43,349 nt of DNA from Treponema sp. (lineage in GTDB: Bacteria > Spirochaetota > Spirochaetia > Treponematales > Treponemataceae): assembly GCA_024402475.1 (NCBI GenBank), contig JAKSTQ010000019.1, positions 1 through 43,349 of the forward strand, in the 5' to 3' direction. Position 1 is the first letter of the stretch, and every line of letters starts with the position of its first letter. Below the pieces are notes generated by a model. It ran no database searches, had not been told where the DNA came from, and was given only the letters and a program-made list of their open reading frames with translations. Below, one piece after another: positions 26,758 to 35,761 of this stretch. The position numbers were made by a program, and so were the translations under genes.

Positions 26758-27453
26758 ATGAAAAAAATATTTGCAGTTCTTACAGCAGTTTTGATGTCAG
26801 CTTCTCTTTTTGCATTGAGTTATGTTGACAACACTTATCAGCGTCTTGCTGACGAATATTCCAAGAAAGCAGAAAAAGCTCTTGATGCAGGTCAGTATGA
26901 TCTTGCTGTTGAATACTCAGAAAAAGCAGAAGAAAATGCTGCACTTTCAAAAGCGTTTATTGACAGCTTTATGAAACGCGGTCATGCAGAAGCAGAAATG
27001 GCTAAAGCAAAAGAAAAGCTTGACTGGGCAAAGAGCATTGATGCTGATAAAAATTTCCCTATGGCTTATGGCACAAGTGAACAGGCTTATGCAAATGCAC
27101 AGGAAGCTTTCGATAAGGAAGACTGGGAATCAGCAGAAAAATACAGCGCAGAATGTATTGCAGCACTTGAAGGTGTTCGTGAAGTAACTCCACTTCCACA
27201 GTTCTATGTTGTTCGTCCATGGGCAGAAACAAAAGACTGTTACTGGAATATTTCAGGCCGTAAATATGTTTACAACAATCCTTTGCTTTGGGAAAACCTT
27301 TACCAGAAAAACAAACAGAACATGCCTCGTCCAAACGATCCTAACCTGATTGTTCCTGGAATGAAAATGGAAATCCCAAGCCTTACTGGTGAAATCCGTA
27401 AAGGTACATACGATCCAGACAAGGAATATGAACCATACAGCGCAAACCGCTAG
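26758..27453 (+). CDS. Exported protein with helical repeats and a LysM-like domain
   Basis: The 231-residue protein has a signal peptide (about 1-20, cleavage near LFALS). Helical TPR-like repeats rich in AEKAL/YSEKAEE follow (about 25-140). The C-terminal segment (YVVRPWAETKDCYWNIS ... LWENLYQKNK ... LIVPGMKMEIP) matches LysM peptidoglycan-binding domains. It is probably periplasmic and tethered to the cell wall. AAGGGAAGG precedes the start. It is co-transcribed with the Pro-Glu lipoprotein. Confidence 0.78.
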   Translation: MKKIFAVLTAVLMSASLFALSYVDNTYQRLADEYSKKAEKALDAGQYDLAVEYSEKAEENAALSKAFIDSFMKRGHAEAEMAKAKEKLDWAKSIDADKNFPMAYGTSEQAYANAQEAFDKEDWESAEKYSAECIAALEGVREVTPLPQFYVVRPWAETKDCYWNISGRKYVYNNPLLWENLYQKNKQNMPRPNDPNLIVPGMKMEIPSLTGEIRKGTYDPDKEYEPYSANR

Positions 27454-27488
27454 GAATAAGTTTTAAGGGTTTAATTCTTTGAATTGAG

Positions 27489-27530
27489 TAAACCTCCGGG
27501 ATACTTTTTGTTCCGGAGGTTTATTTTTTG
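27489..27530. terminator. Bidirectional terminator between convergent genes
   Basis: TAAACCTCCGG pairs with CCGGAGGTTTA, followed by a T-run. The right arm overlaps the stop codon of the leftward zinc-ribbon gene. Confidence 0.85.
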
Positions 27531-27925
27531 TCCAGGCAGCGTGAACAGCCGGAAATCATGACATGCTTTTTTTTCATGGTGTGATTGAAAAGACGGGCAA
27601 TGAGGTAGCCGTTAAGCGGAACTTCTTTTTTGCAGACAGGACAGATTCTTTTTACGCCGGGCTCTGGAGCGGGATAACAGTGAGGGCAGCCTGCAATCGT
27701 ACAGCGCTGGTCGGGAACATTCATCGGTCGGTAAACTCTTGAAACAAGATTTTCGCCCTGGAACAGAATGTTGCTGCACATTGGGCATGTGACATTTGTC
27801 GGGATTCCGGTCTTTTTTTTGGGTGCACTTTTTGAATGATTTTTTTTATTTTTATTAATTGTTGTAAACAGGGACAGGCAGAAAAGAATGACAAGAGCTG
27901 CAAGTCCCAAAATAATGTATTCCAT
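27521..27925 (-). CDS. Membrane-anchored zinc-ribbon protein
   Basis: The 134-residue protein has an N-terminal membrane helix (about 4-22) and a cytosolic Cys-rich part. Paired motifs CPMC, CTIAGCPHC, CPVC and CSRC could bind two zinc ions. No catalytic domain is visible. GATAAT (27937-27932, minus) ends 6 nt before the ATG, with CTTACA 17 nt further upstream, so a leaderless message is expected. Confidence 0.7.
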   Translation of the reverse strand: MEYIILGLAALVILFCLSLFTTINKNKKNHSKSAPKKKTGIPTNVTCPMCSNILFQGENLVSRVYRPMNVPDQRCTIAGCPHCYPAPEPGVKRICPVCKKEVPLNGYLIARLFNHTMKKKHVMISGCSRCLDKK

Positions 27926-27974
27926 AATATGATTATCGGAAAAACAGCCTGAATTGTAAGGGATTATGATATTG

Positions 27975-28003
27975 TTGAAACAACCCTTATTTTTTATTAC
28001 AAT
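27975..28003 (+). promoter_or_regulatory. Promoter of purD, leaderless
   Basis: TTGAAA (27975-27980), a 17-nt spacer and TACAAT (27998-28003) end 6 nt before the ATG at 28010. This is the cleanest leaderless example in the window. Confidence 0.75.
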
Positions 28004-28009
28004 ACAGAT

Positions 28010-29356
28010 ATGAAAATTATCGTTGTAGGTTCAGGCGGCCGTGAGCACGCCATTGCATGGAAACTTTCTCAGAGTTCTCTGGTAGAAAGTATTGTTTGTG
28101 TACCAGGTAACGGTGGTACTTGCTATGAAAATAAATGCCGTAACGTAGATTTTAAGTCTGTTGATTATATTAAAGACGGAGAAAATCCTTACGTTCAGGT
28201 TGCTTTGCATGAAGGATGTGACTTTGCTGTTATTGGTCCGGAAGATCCTCTTGCAGACGGTATTTCTGATGCTTTCTGGAAAGCAGGAATTCCTTGTGTT
28301 GGACCTAAACATGCCGGTGCTCAGCTCGAAGCAAGTAAAGATCTTTCAAAAGATTTTATGAATAATTACGGCGTTGCATGTGCTGCAAGTAAAACATTCA
28401 CTGATGAAAAATCAGCTCAGGATTATGTTGAACAGCACGGCGCACCGATTGTAATTAAGGCAGATGGTCTTGCTGCCGGTAAAGGCGTTGTTGTTGCAAA
28501 AACTCTTGAACAGGCACACGCCGCAGTTACAGAACTTATGACAGACGGCCGTGTCGGAGATGCAGGTAAAAAACTTGTTATCGAAGATTACCTTACAGGT
28601 GTAGAAATTTCAATTCTTGCTGCAGTTTGTGTTGATGAAAAATCAGTTGCAGAAGGAAAAGCCTGCATTCTTCCATTTATTCCTGCCCGCGACCATAAAC
28701 GCCTTAATGACGGTGCTAAAGGACCTAACACAGGCGGAATGGGAGCTGTTGCACCTTTGGCTGATGTTACTCCAGAAATTCTTGAACAGTTCAATAAGGA
28801 TTGTCTCGAACCTACACTTAAAGGTCTGATTGCAGAAAAATTTGATTACCGCGGATTTATTTTCTTTGGTGTAATGCTTACTCCAAACGGACCAAAACTT
28901 CTTGAATATAATGTTCGCCTTGGTGACCCTGAAACACAGGCTGTTCTTCCGATGATGGATTTTGACTTTGCTGCAATGTGTAAGGCAATTACAGACGGTT
29001 CACTTAAAGATTTCCAGCTTAAGTGGAAGAAAGGTTTCGCAGTAGCACCAGTTGCTGTAAGCGGTGGTTATCCTGGAGCTTATAAAAAAGGCGTTCCAAT
29101 GGAATACCGCATTTCTGACAAAGAAGGCTGCAAAATCTTTATTGCAGGTGCAATCAATGACCGTCGTGCTGCAAACAATAATGGTGATGTAATTTCACTT
29201 GCAACAAATGGCGGACGCGTTCTTGCAGCCTGTGCAATTGATGATACTTTTGATGCTGCATGGAAAAAAGCCTATGAATTGATGGATACAATCAATTTTG
29301 ACGGAATGTTCTATAGAAAAGATATTGGACTTCCAGGCGCTGCAGAAAGTAACTGA
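28010..29356 (+). CDS. purD: Phosphoribosylamine-glycine ligase
   Basis: The 448-residue GARS enzyme performs the second step of purine synthesis (phosphoribosylamine, glycine and ATP to GAR). Motifs include MKIIVVGSGGREHAI at the N-terminus, the ATP-grasp segment IVIKADGLAAGKGVVVA, the PNTGGMGA loop and LEYNVRLGDPE with the metal-binding residues. It uses PRPP-derived substrate, so it links with prs in this window. It is a single gene with tandem terminators. Confidence 0.95.
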   Translation: MKIIVVGSGGREHAIAWKLSQSSLVESIVCVPGNGGTCYENKCRNVDFKSVDYIKDGENPYVQVALHEGCDFAVIGPEDPLADGISDAFWKAGIPCVGPKHAGAQLEASKDLSKDFMNNYGVACAASKTFTDEKSAQDYVEQHGAPIVIKADGLAAGKGVVVAKTLEQAHAAVTELMTDGRVGDAGKKLVIEDYLTGVEISILAAVCVDEKSVAEGKACILPFIPARDHKRLNDGAKGPNTGGMGAVAPLADVTPEILEQFNKDCLEPTLKGLIAEKFDYRGFIFFGVMLTPNGPKLLEYNVRLGDPETQAVLPMMDFDFAAMCKAITDGSLKDFQLKWKKGFAVAPVAVSGGYPGAYKKGVPMEYRISDKEGCKIFIAGAINDRRAANNNGDVISLATNGGRVLAACAIDDTFDAAWKKAYELMDTINFDGMFYRKDIGLPGAAESN

Positions 29357-29375
29357 TAGTTTGTTCAGATAAAAA

Positions 29376-29447
29376 AAATCCAGTTCGCAGGAACTGGATT
29401 TCTGGTTTTAAATCCCTTTTGATTTTGTTCAAGAGGGATTTATTTTT
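29376..29447. terminator. Two tandem terminators between purD and glnN
   Basis: Hairpin 1 is AAATCCAGTTC / GAACTGGATTT (29376-29401) with an A-run on its left that serves the leftward gene. Hairpin 2 is AAATCCCT / AGGGATTT (29410-29441) followed by a T-run that serves purD. Confidence 0.8.
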
Positions 29448-31538
29448 TTATACAGAAAACAGAAGGTCTTCGTAACTTGGATATGGCTTGTAATCTTCGC
29501 CTAAGAGAGGTTCGATTTTGTCAGCGATGATACGAAGTTCTTCCATTGCAGGAATGACAGAGTCTGCGTAAATCTGAGCTTTTTTGAGGTTGTCTTCGAG
29601 GTGACGTGCTGTGTCATGTTTTTCGCGGAGCTCATCTGCTTTGTCAGAAAGGCGGGCAGTAAGGTCTTCGAGCTGTGCAAGAAGTTTTGTCTGCGCACTG
29701 CATTTTGCATCTGAAAGAAGTTCTTTTGTTTTAAGGGCAGAACCTGCGACAACTTCCATGTACTTGAAACATGATGGAAGAATATCTGTGTTTACCATTT
29801 CGAGTGCTGTCTTAACTTCGATGTTGAGCATCTTGGTATATTTTTCAAGTTTAACATCGTAGTGACTTTTCATTTCGACTTCTGTGTAGATGTTCTGAGA
29901 AGTGTAGAGGTCGATGTTTTTCTTTGCAAGGTAATGAGGCATTGCATCTGGCAGGCGTTTAAGGTTCAAAAGACCGCGCTTTTGTGCTTCTGCAATCCAT
30001 TCTTCACCGTAACCGTTTCCGTTAAAGATAATTTTCCAGTGAGCTGTGATTTCGCGCTTGATGAGTTCACTTAATGCAGAATCAAAGTTCTGTGCCTTTT
30101 CAAGTTCGTCTGCAAATTCCTTGAGGGTTGCTGCAACGATTGCATTGATTGTTGTGTTCGGACCAGCTACAGAAAGTGAAGATCCTGGTGAACGGAATTC
30201 AAATTTGTTTCCGGTGAATGCAAACGGACTTGTGCGGTTGCGGTCTGTTGTGTCTTTAGGAATTGAAGGAAGAACATCTGCACCGATACGCATTGAAGTT
30301 TTTGACTTGTCGCTGTATGGCTTTCCTTCTTTGATTGATTTAATTACGGCATAAAGATCTTCGCCAAGGTACATTGACATGATTGCAGGAGGTGCTTCGT
30401 GTGAACCAAGACGGTGATCGTTTCCGGCACTTGCAACTGTGATGCGCAGAAGATCCTGGTTTTCGTCTACTGCCTTGATAAGGGCTGTGAGGAATAAAAG
30501 GAACTGTGCATTCTGTCTTGGTGTTGCGCCCGGTTCAAGAAGGTTTTCGCCTTCGTTTGTAGAAAGGGACCAGTTGTTGTGCTTGCCAGAACCGTTAACG
30601 CCTTTGAAAGGTTTTTCGTGGAGAAGGCAGACAAGTCCATGACGGCGGGCAACTTTTTTCATTACTTCCATTGTAAGCTGGTTCTGGTCTACAGAAAGAT
30701 TACTGGTTGTAAAGATTGGTGCCATTTCGTGCTGGGCTGGAGCGGCTTCGTTATGTTCTGTTTTTGAAAGAACACCGAACTTCCACAGTTCTTCGTTCAG
30801 ATCTTCCATGTAACTTACGATGCGTGGTTTGAGAGCTGCAAAGTACTGGTCGTCCATTTCCTGACCTTTACTTGGCTTTGAACCAAAAAGAGTTCTTCCG
30901 CACATCTTAAGGTCTTTGCGTTTGTTGTAAAGTTTTTCGTCAATGATGAAGTATTCCTGTTCCGGACCCATTGTTGAGTCAACATGAACGGCATGATCGT
31001 TTCCAAACAGGCGGAGTATGCGGAGTGTCTGTTTGTTGAGAGATTCCATGGAACGAAGAAGCGGAGTCTTTTTATCAAGTGCTTCTCCATTATATGAACA
31101 GAATGCTGTAGGAATACAGAGAGTGTGTTCTTTTACAAAGGCATATGAAGTCGGATCCCAGACAGTGTAACCGCGTGCTTCGAATGTTGCACGGGTTCCG
31201 CCAGAAGGGAATGATGAAGCATCCGGTTCACCTTTAACAAGTTCCTTGCCGGAAAAAGTCATGATTACCTGACCGTTTTCAGAAGGTGTAATAAAGCTGT
31301 CATGCTTTTCTGCAGTAACACCGGTAAGTGGCTGAAACCAGTGACAGAAATGTGTTGCGCCTTTTTCGATAGCCCATTCTTTCATTGCATGAGCGACCTG
31401 GTTTGCAACTTCCAGTTCAAGTGGAGTTCCATCTGTAAAGGTTTTTTTGAGTGCTTTGAATGTGTCTTTTGGGAGACGTTCCTGCATGACTTTCTGATTG
31501 AAAACCATGCTTCCAAAAAGTTCAGGTATGTTATTCAT
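29448..31538 (-). CDS. glnN: Glutamine synthetase type III
   Basis: The 696-residue protein is far longer than GSI or GSII and matches GSIII. Visible features are an N-terminal segment ending [11 protein letters not shown], the metal-site [17 protein letters not shown] and [13 protein letters not shown] (ATP/ammonia site), and a long C-terminal helical extension. It makes glutamine from glutamate and ammonia. There is no Shine-Dalgarno. TATAAA lies about 5 nt before the ATG, so it may be leaderless, although the exact -10 is ambiguous. Confidence 0.95.
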   Translation of the reverse strand: MNNIPELFGSMVFNQKVMQERLPKDTFKALKKTFTDGTPLELEVANQVAHAMKEWAIEKGATHFCHWFQPLTGVTAEKHDSFITPSENGQVIMTFSGKELVKGEPDASSFPSGGTRATFEARGYTVWDPTSYAFVKEHTLCIPTAFCSYNGEALDKKTPLLRSMESLNKQTLRILRLFGNDHAVHVDSTMGPEQEYFIIDEKLYNKRKDLKMCGRTLFGSKPSKGQEMDDQYFAALKPRIVSYMEDLNEELWKFGVLSKTEHNEAAPAQHEMAPIFTTSNLSVDQNQLTMEVMKKVARRHGLVCLLHEKPFKGVNGSGKHNNWSLSTNEGENLLEPGATPRQNAQFLLFLTALIKAVDENQDLLRITVASAGNDHRLGSHEAPPAIMSMYLGEDLYAVIKSIKEGKPYSDKSKTSMRIGADVLPSIPKDTTDRNRTSPFAFTGNKFEFRSPGSSLSVAGPNTTINAIVAATLKEFADELEKAQNFDSALSELIKREITAHWKIIFNGNGYGEEWIAEAQKRGLLNLKRLPDAMPHYLAKKNIDLYTSQNIYTEVEMKSHYDVKLEKYTKMLNIEVKTALEMVNTDILPSCFKYMEVVAGSALKTKELLSDAKCSAQTKLLAQLEDLTARLSDKADELREKHDTARHLEDNLKKAQIYADSVIPAMEELRIIADKIEPLLGEDYKPYPSYEDLLFSV

Positions 31539-31654
31539 ATTTTTTTATAGCATTTTATAGAAAAATAATCAATAAATTGTAAAAATCGGAACAGAATTCG
31601 TCATAAATTCTTAAAAAAATCAAAAAATTCGGTAAAAAAAAAATAAAAAATCGC

Positions 31655-31681
31655 TAAACAATAAATTCACGGTGTCGATAT
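31655..31681 (+). promoter_or_regulatory. Sigma-28 (FliA) promoter of flaB
   Basis: TAAA (31655-31658), a 15-nt spacer and GTCGATAT (31674-31681) match the flagellar sigma-28 consensus TAAA-N15-GCCGATAA with two differences. Transcription would start near 31690. Confidence 0.75.
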
Positions 31682-31689
31682 TAAAGTAA

Positions 31690-31807
31690 CGGGTGGTGAA
31701 AATTCCGCAGATTATTTCTGTATGGAAAATAAAATCGTAACTACCAGATCTACTGAGGCAGCAACTGGCCTAGCTAGCCTGCATCGGGATTTTATAGGAG
31801 ATACACT
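31690..31807 (+). promoter_or_regulatory. Long structured 5' leader of flaB
   Basis: About 118 nt separate the predicted +1 from the ATG, in contrast with the leaderless genes around it. A nested hairpin can be drawn: GGTGGT with ACTACC, TTCC with GGAA, CAGA with TCTG. A second GC-rich region contains CTAGCTAGC. GGA appears both in TATGGAAAA and in the Shine-Dalgarno ATAGGAG, as in CsrA target sites. Confidence 0.5.
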
Positions 31808-32668
31808 ATGGTTATTAATCACAACATGAGCGCTATGTTCGCTCAGCGTTCACAGGGTCTTACAGACCTCGCTAACCAGAAAAGCATGGAAAAGCTTTCG
31901 TCTGGTATGAAGATCAACCGTGCTGGTGATGATGCTTCTGGTCTTGCAGTATCAGAAAAAATGCGTGCTCAGATTCGCGGTTTGAATCAGGCTTCTACAA
32001 ACGCTGAAAATGGTATTTCATTCATTCAGACAACTGAAGGATACCTTCAGGAAACATCTGATATCATTCAGCGCATTCGTGAACTTGCAGTTCAGTCTTC
32101 CAACGGTATTTACTCAGACGAAGACCGTATGCAGATCCAGGTTGAAGTTTCTTCTCTCGTAGATGAAATTGACCGCATTGCTTCTGCAGCTCAGTTCAAC
32201 GGTATGAACATGCTTACAGGTCGTTTTGCTCGTCCTACAGGTGAAAACTCAGTTACAGGTTCTATGTGGTTCCACATTGGTGCTAACATGGACCAGAGAA
32301 CACAGGTATACATCGGAACAATGACAGCTACAGCTCTTGGTGTTCGTAACCTCGGTGATGAATCTAAGATCTCTCTTGCTGCTCCAGATGACGCTAACCG
32401 CGCTATCGGTACATTGGATGAAGCACTCAAAAAGATCAACAAACAGCGTGCTGACCTTGGTGCTTACCAGAACCGCCTCGAAAAGACAGTTGTAGGTCTT
32501 GATATTGGTGCTGAAAACCTCCAGGCTTCTGAATCACGCATCCGTGATACAGACATGGCTGCTCAGATGGTTGAATTCACAAAAGACCAGGTTCTTTCTC
32601 AGGCTGGAACTGCTATGTTGGCTCAGGCAAACCAGCAGTCACAGAACGTTCTTTCTTTGCTCCGCTAA
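31808..32668 (+). CDS. flaB: Periplasmic flagellar core flagellin
   Basis: The 286-residue protein has the spirochaete FlaB start [18 protein letters not shown], the D0/D1 helices ([20 protein letters not shown]) and the C-terminal D1/D0 ([21 protein letters not shown], then [12 protein letters not shown]). It lacks large D2/D3 domains and any signal peptide. It is exported by the flagellar type III system to form the core of the endoflagellar filament. ATAGGAG precedes the ATG, and expression probably depends on sigma-28. Confidence 0.97.
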   Translation: MVINHNMSAMFAQRSQGLTDLANQKSMEKLSSGMKINRAGDDASGLAVSEKMRAQIRGLNQASTNAENGISFIQTTEGYLQETSDIIQRIRELAVQSSNGIYSDEDRMQIQVEVSSLVDEIDRIASAAQFNGMNMLTGRFARPTGENSVTGSMWFHIGANMDQRTQVYIGTMTATALGVRNLGDESKISLAAPDDANRAIGTLDEALKKINKQRADLGAYQNRLEKTVVGLDIGAENLQASESRIRDTDMAAQMVEFTKDQVLSQAGTAMLAQANQQSQNVLSLLR

Positions 32669-32682
32669 TAGCGTAAGTTAAG

Positions 32683-32727
32683 AATGAAAATCGCTCTTCG
32701 TAAGAAGGGCGATTTTTTTTTTGGTTT
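32683..32727 (+). repeat. Direct repeat copy 1, carrying the flaB terminator
   Basis: AATGAAAATCGCTCTTCGTA, then AGAAGGGCGA, a run of 10 T, then GGTTT. The AAATCGC / GCGATTT stem with its T-run is the flaB intrinsic terminator. The same sequence recurs at 38544-38586 with 8 T. These two copies bound the AT-rich island and look like attL/attR-type junctions. Confidence 0.9.
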
Positions 32728-33063
32728 TCAGGAATTTTTGCTGATTTCGGAAATCATATTTAAAATAGGAAGCCGTAAATTTTCTGGAATATTTTCTAAT
32801 TCTTCAAGAGTTCTGGCATATTTATGAACTTTCTTTAAGTCAATGTCTTCGGTAAAATTTTCAGGATTTTTGCCGGTTATAAGATATTCAACACTGACAT
32901 TCAATACATTAGCAATTTTTACGGCAGTTTCGGCAGAAGGAGAAGAACCTGTTTTGATACCTTTCCCGATATTAGAAGCTGCAATGTTAACCTTTTGAGC
33001 AAGCGACTTGTTCGTCATTCCTAAGTAATCTAATTCTATTGCAACATTTTCCCAAAAGCTCAT
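32728..33063 (-). CDS. XRE-family (phage repressor-like) regulator
   Basis: The 111-residue protein has an N-terminal Cro/CI-type helix-turn-helix (TNKSLAQKVNIAASNIGKGI, about 17-36). The usual AETAVKIANVLNVSVEYLITG follows, then a helical C-terminus. The frame is open upstream, but I use ATG 33063, where the HTH domain begins normally. No Shine-Dalgarno is present, and AATAAT lies about 7 nt upstream, so it may be leaderless like lambda CI. It is divergent from the six-gene island operon and probably represses it. Confidence 0.85.
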   Translation of the reverse strand: MSFWENVAIELDYLGMTNKSLAQKVNIAASNIGKGIKTGSSPSAETAVKIANVLNVSVEYLITGKNPENFTEDIDLKKVHKYARTLEELENIPENLRLPILNMISEISKNS

Positions 33064-33086
33064 GAAAATTATTATTATGGAAATTA

Positions 33087-33178
33087 TGCAATTATTCATT
33101 TAAAAATTGCAAAAAGTGAATTTCTATGAGAAAATAGCATATAGTGAATTTTGGAGATAAAGTAGAAAATTTACTATA
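33087..33178. promoter_or_regulatory. Operator-like repeats in the divergent island promoter region
   Basis: Three related half-sites occur: AGTGAATTT at 33115-33123, TATAGTGAATTT at 33140-33151, and the inverted copy AAATTTACTATA at 33167-33178 (11 of 12 matching). The second overlaps a plausible -10 (TATAGT). A separate inverted pair TGCAATT / AATTGCA lies at 33087-33111, closer to the repressor gene. This layout fits a repressor controlling both directions. Confidence 0.5.
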
Positions 33179-33187
33179 GGAGAGGTT

Positions 33188-33439
33188 ATGGCGAATTTTT
33201 ATTGCGAATACTGTGGATATAAAGCCACATCAGTTCAAATCCTAACATCAATGGCCTGTTTCCGGCACCCAATTGGCCCAAACAAGGGCAAGCACAAATT
33301 ATACGAAGGCTCTGAAAAATCAAAATATACCTGTAAATACTGCGGGTATTCAACTAATTCAATTCAACTTTTAACATCAATGACTTGCTTCCGCCATCCC
33401 GACGGTCCAAATAAGGGCAAGCATGCACCAGCGTTGTAG
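33188..33439 (+). CDS. Tandem zinc-ribbon protein
   Basis: The 83-residue protein consists of two near-identical modules of about 37 residues. Each has CxYCGY, then SxQxLTSMxCFRHP, then GPNKGKH. Each module offers two Cys close together plus a Cys and His further on, a complete zinc site. There are no other domains. Similar CxxC...CFRHPxGPNKGKH proteins exist as uncharacterised proteins in gut bacteria, from memory only. It is the first gene of the island operon, with a strong AGGAGAGG. DNA, RNA or protein binding is possible. Confidence 0.75.
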   Translation: MANFYCEYCGYKATSVQILTSMACFRHPIGPNKGKHKLYEGSEKSKYTCKYCGYSTNSIQLLTSMTCFRHPDGPNKGKHAPAL

Positions 33440-33450
33440 GGGAGGGGCTT

Positions 33451-33915
33451 ATGAACGAAGATGATTACATTGAATACGACGAAGATGACATCATTGAATA
33501 TGATGAAGATGAAATAATTGAATATGAGGAAGATGAAAATCAATCTCCTGGTTTACTGCAACAAACATCAGAATTAGTTACAAATGTAGGAAATGTTTTT
33601 AATTCTGTTGCTTCCAGTTATTTTGTTCAATCAATGGTAACAAATAATGCTGCATTAAAAGAGGTTGGTAGACAAATTGCTTTGATGAATGCGGCTGGTG
33701 AAAATCAAAGAGAAACAATTAAAACAAAGTATAATGTTGTCAAAGATCAGTTGAGTAAGTGTGATTCAGACATTGATGATTTGCTTAGTGAATTAAAAAA
33801 ATTTGATGTTAATAATATGGATGACAGACAGTCTCGTATGTATGAATCAATTTTAAACGGAATATTGGCACAACGCGCAATGAGCATGAAGATGTTACAG
33901 GAAATTATTGAATAA
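33451..33915 (+). CDS. Acidic-repeat coiled-coil protein, island gene 2
   Basis: The 154-residue protein is unrecognised. It opens with three acidic repeats (IEYDEDDI, IEYDEDEI, IEYEEDEN, residues 7-30). A short hydrophobic/amphipathic stretch follows, then a coiled coil (about 70-150). The acidic head could mimic DNA or bind a basic partner such as a neighbouring zinc ribbon, but this is inference. It lies 11 nt after the zinc-ribbon gene and has GGGGAGGGG upstream. Confidence 0.65.
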   Translation: MNEDDYIEYDEDDIIEYDEDEIIEYEEDENQSPGLLQQTSELVTNVGNVFNSVASSYFVQSMVTNNAALKEVGRQIALMNAAGENQRETIKTKYNVVKDQLSKCDSDIDDLLSELKKFDVNNMDDRQSRMYESILNGILAQRAMSMKMLQEIIE

Positions 33916-33933
33916 TTAGGGAGAGACGTAAGA

Positions 33934-35277
33934 ATGGCAAATGATTTTAAGAAAATACTTCAGGTGTTTGAAACATTTGACAAACACACAGATACTATTG
34001 TTGAAAAATGTAAAGAGTTTTCACAAATTGCAATGGATGCAGGAGCTTTAGTAGGGGCTGGTGCAGGATTTTTAGCAGATAGTTATGCAGCTAAAAATAA
34101 AAATAAAGAAAATTCTGGTCTTTTTACATTAGTAGGTGCTTTAGCCGGAAGGGCGTTGGGAGCTGTAGTAGGAAATATAAATGAGAACAAGCAGCTTCAG
34201 AAAGAGAAAGAGAATATTTATAACTATGTAGTAAAAGATCGTAATGCATATCTGGATTATCTTTCTGATTCAGTAGATTTTTCTGCAAAGCAAATAGACG
34301 ATATTGAAAATTTGATAGATGGTATTAGAAATAAAATTGTGAAAAACATAAATTACGATGAATCTGATGAAGGTGTTGTTGATTATGTGAAAGATTTTAT
34401 AGTTCAGAATTTTAAGAATTATTACATAAATGCAAGAGCCGCTAATATTCATAATTTTTATTTAAATTTTGAGAAAAGCCTTGATGAAGATGTAGTAAAT
34501 TTTGGGGAAAATGCAAGAAAGGAGACTTATGTTGATAGAGTTGAATCCTATTGCACTGCATATAATCAAATATACAATTCTCTTATTGAAAATCAATCTG
34601 AAGAAGTTGTAAAAAAGATTGATTATGTATTTGAATGTGTAGCAGCTAAAGTACCTGTATATACAGTCGATTATGATTGGGCTAATTTAGCAGCATCAGA
34701 ATCATTGATGAGTGATGCAAAATATTATTTTGCAAATACTTTGAATAAAAAGAAAAAAGAAAATGTAGTTATTGATAAGCCATTGTTCTACTATAAATCT
34801 TATGGTTATGAAAATTACTTTAATGCAGCTGCTTTAAGTTATTTACAGGGTAGTAGAAGGGGTTCACATAATGCAAAATTAAGATCGGTTTTAATTGGAC
34901 TTATACCTGCCATTATTTCAGCCATTTATATAGTGTTCTTAAATAATTTCATAAACATTCCGTATGGTAATTTTTTAATTTATCCTATTTCGATATTTGC
35001 AATGGAAATTCCTTTGGGGCTTATAAAATTATCTCAAAGAAAACACGCCGATTATTATTTCGATTATGAATGGTGTGAAATTATAAATGAGGAATGTCTT
35101 GAAAATGAATTTAAACGTAATGTTGATTTCAAGATTGACTACACAATATCAGAAAATCAAGCAATTGATTCAAATAGTGAAGAACCGGCAGCACTACCAG
35201 ATGCTACAACAGATGAAGGTTTAGATGAATTGATGAAGATGCAGAAAGAATTAGAGCAAAGTGAAAAAGGAGAATAG
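33934..35277 (+). CDS. Glycine-zipper membrane protein, island gene 3
   Basis: The 447-residue protein is unrecognised. An N-terminal glycine-zipper stretch (about 27-70: GALVGAGAGFLADSY ... LVGALAGRALGAVVGN) is followed by a long helical middle region. Two membrane helices lie near residues 315-360 (LIGLIPAIISAIYIVFL and a second one). The cytosolic tail is acidic. Glycine zippers of this type occur in pore-forming or membrane-remodelling proteins. It is rich in Asn, Lys and Tyr codons, unlike the core genes. Confidence 0.65.
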   Translation: MANDFKKILQVFETFDKHTDTIVEKCKEFSQIAMDAGALVGAGAGFLADSYAAKNKNKENSGLFTLVGALAGRALGAVVGNINENKQLQKEKENIYNYVVKDRNAYLDYLSDSVDFSAKQIDDIENLIDGIRNKIVKNINYDESDEGVVDYVKDFIVQNFKNYYINARAANIHNFYLNFEKSLDEDVVNFGENARKETYVDRVESYCTAYNQIYNSLIENQSEEVVKKIDYVFECVAAKVPVYTVDYDWANLAASESLMSDAKYYFANTLNKKKKENVVIDKPLFYYKSYGYENYFNAAALSYLQGSRRGSHNAKLRSVLIGLIPAIISAIYIVFLNNFINIPYGNFLIYPISIFAMEIPLGLIKLSQRKHADYYFDYEWCEIINEECLENEFKRNVDFKIDYTISENQAIDSNSEEPAALPDATTDEGLDELMKMQKELEQSEKGE

Positions 35278-35280
35278 AAT

Positions 35281-35733
35281 ATGGTAGCATCAATTATTTG
35301 GTCAGTTATAGTTTTTATAGGGTTTATGATTTTATGTATCAAAAAATTGAATAAGGTAAATGAGAATGTTTCGGTGTATTATTTGTTGATTTCTATAGTT
35401 TTGATCCCCGTGTTGTTTAAGATTCATTCATCATTTGCATTGAATATGTCTTGGTATGAAGGACCGATATTTCAGGTATTTGCAATTTTAATTACACTGA
35501 CTGCATTGTATAAGGAAAATGTAACTCAGATATATGGAACAATTATTTGCATTTTCTTAACTTGCATTGGTTTTTATGTTTTCGAAGGTGGATTCCCATT
35601 AAAGTATTACGGTGCTCTTGGAGGAATTGCCATAGGACATTTATGTACAGTAATTTTAAATATTGTATTTACTTCGATTTATTATGATTCGAATAGATTA
35701 ACATATAGCGATTTTGCTGATAAATATCTTTGA
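35281..35733 (+). CDS. Polytopic membrane protein, island gene 4
   Basis: The 150-residue protein has four or five hydrophobic helices with short loops. It is unrecognised. It starts 3 nt after the previous stop, with AAAGGAG inside the previous gene, so translation is coupled and it probably assembles with the glycine-zipper protein. Confidence 0.65.
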   Translation: MVASIIWSVIVFIGFMILCIKKLNKVNENVSVYYLLISIVLIPVLFKIHSSFALNMSWYEGPIFQVFAILITLTALYKENVTQIYGTIICIFLTCIGFYVFEGGFPLKYYGALGGIAIGHLCTVILNIVFTSIYYDSNRLTYSDFADKYL

Positions 35734-35761
35734 TTAAATTCAGTAACATAATTGAATAATA

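Noticed and set aside
29448..31538. Type I or II glutamine synthetase
   Set aside because: Length of about 700 residues and the motif context fit type III only.
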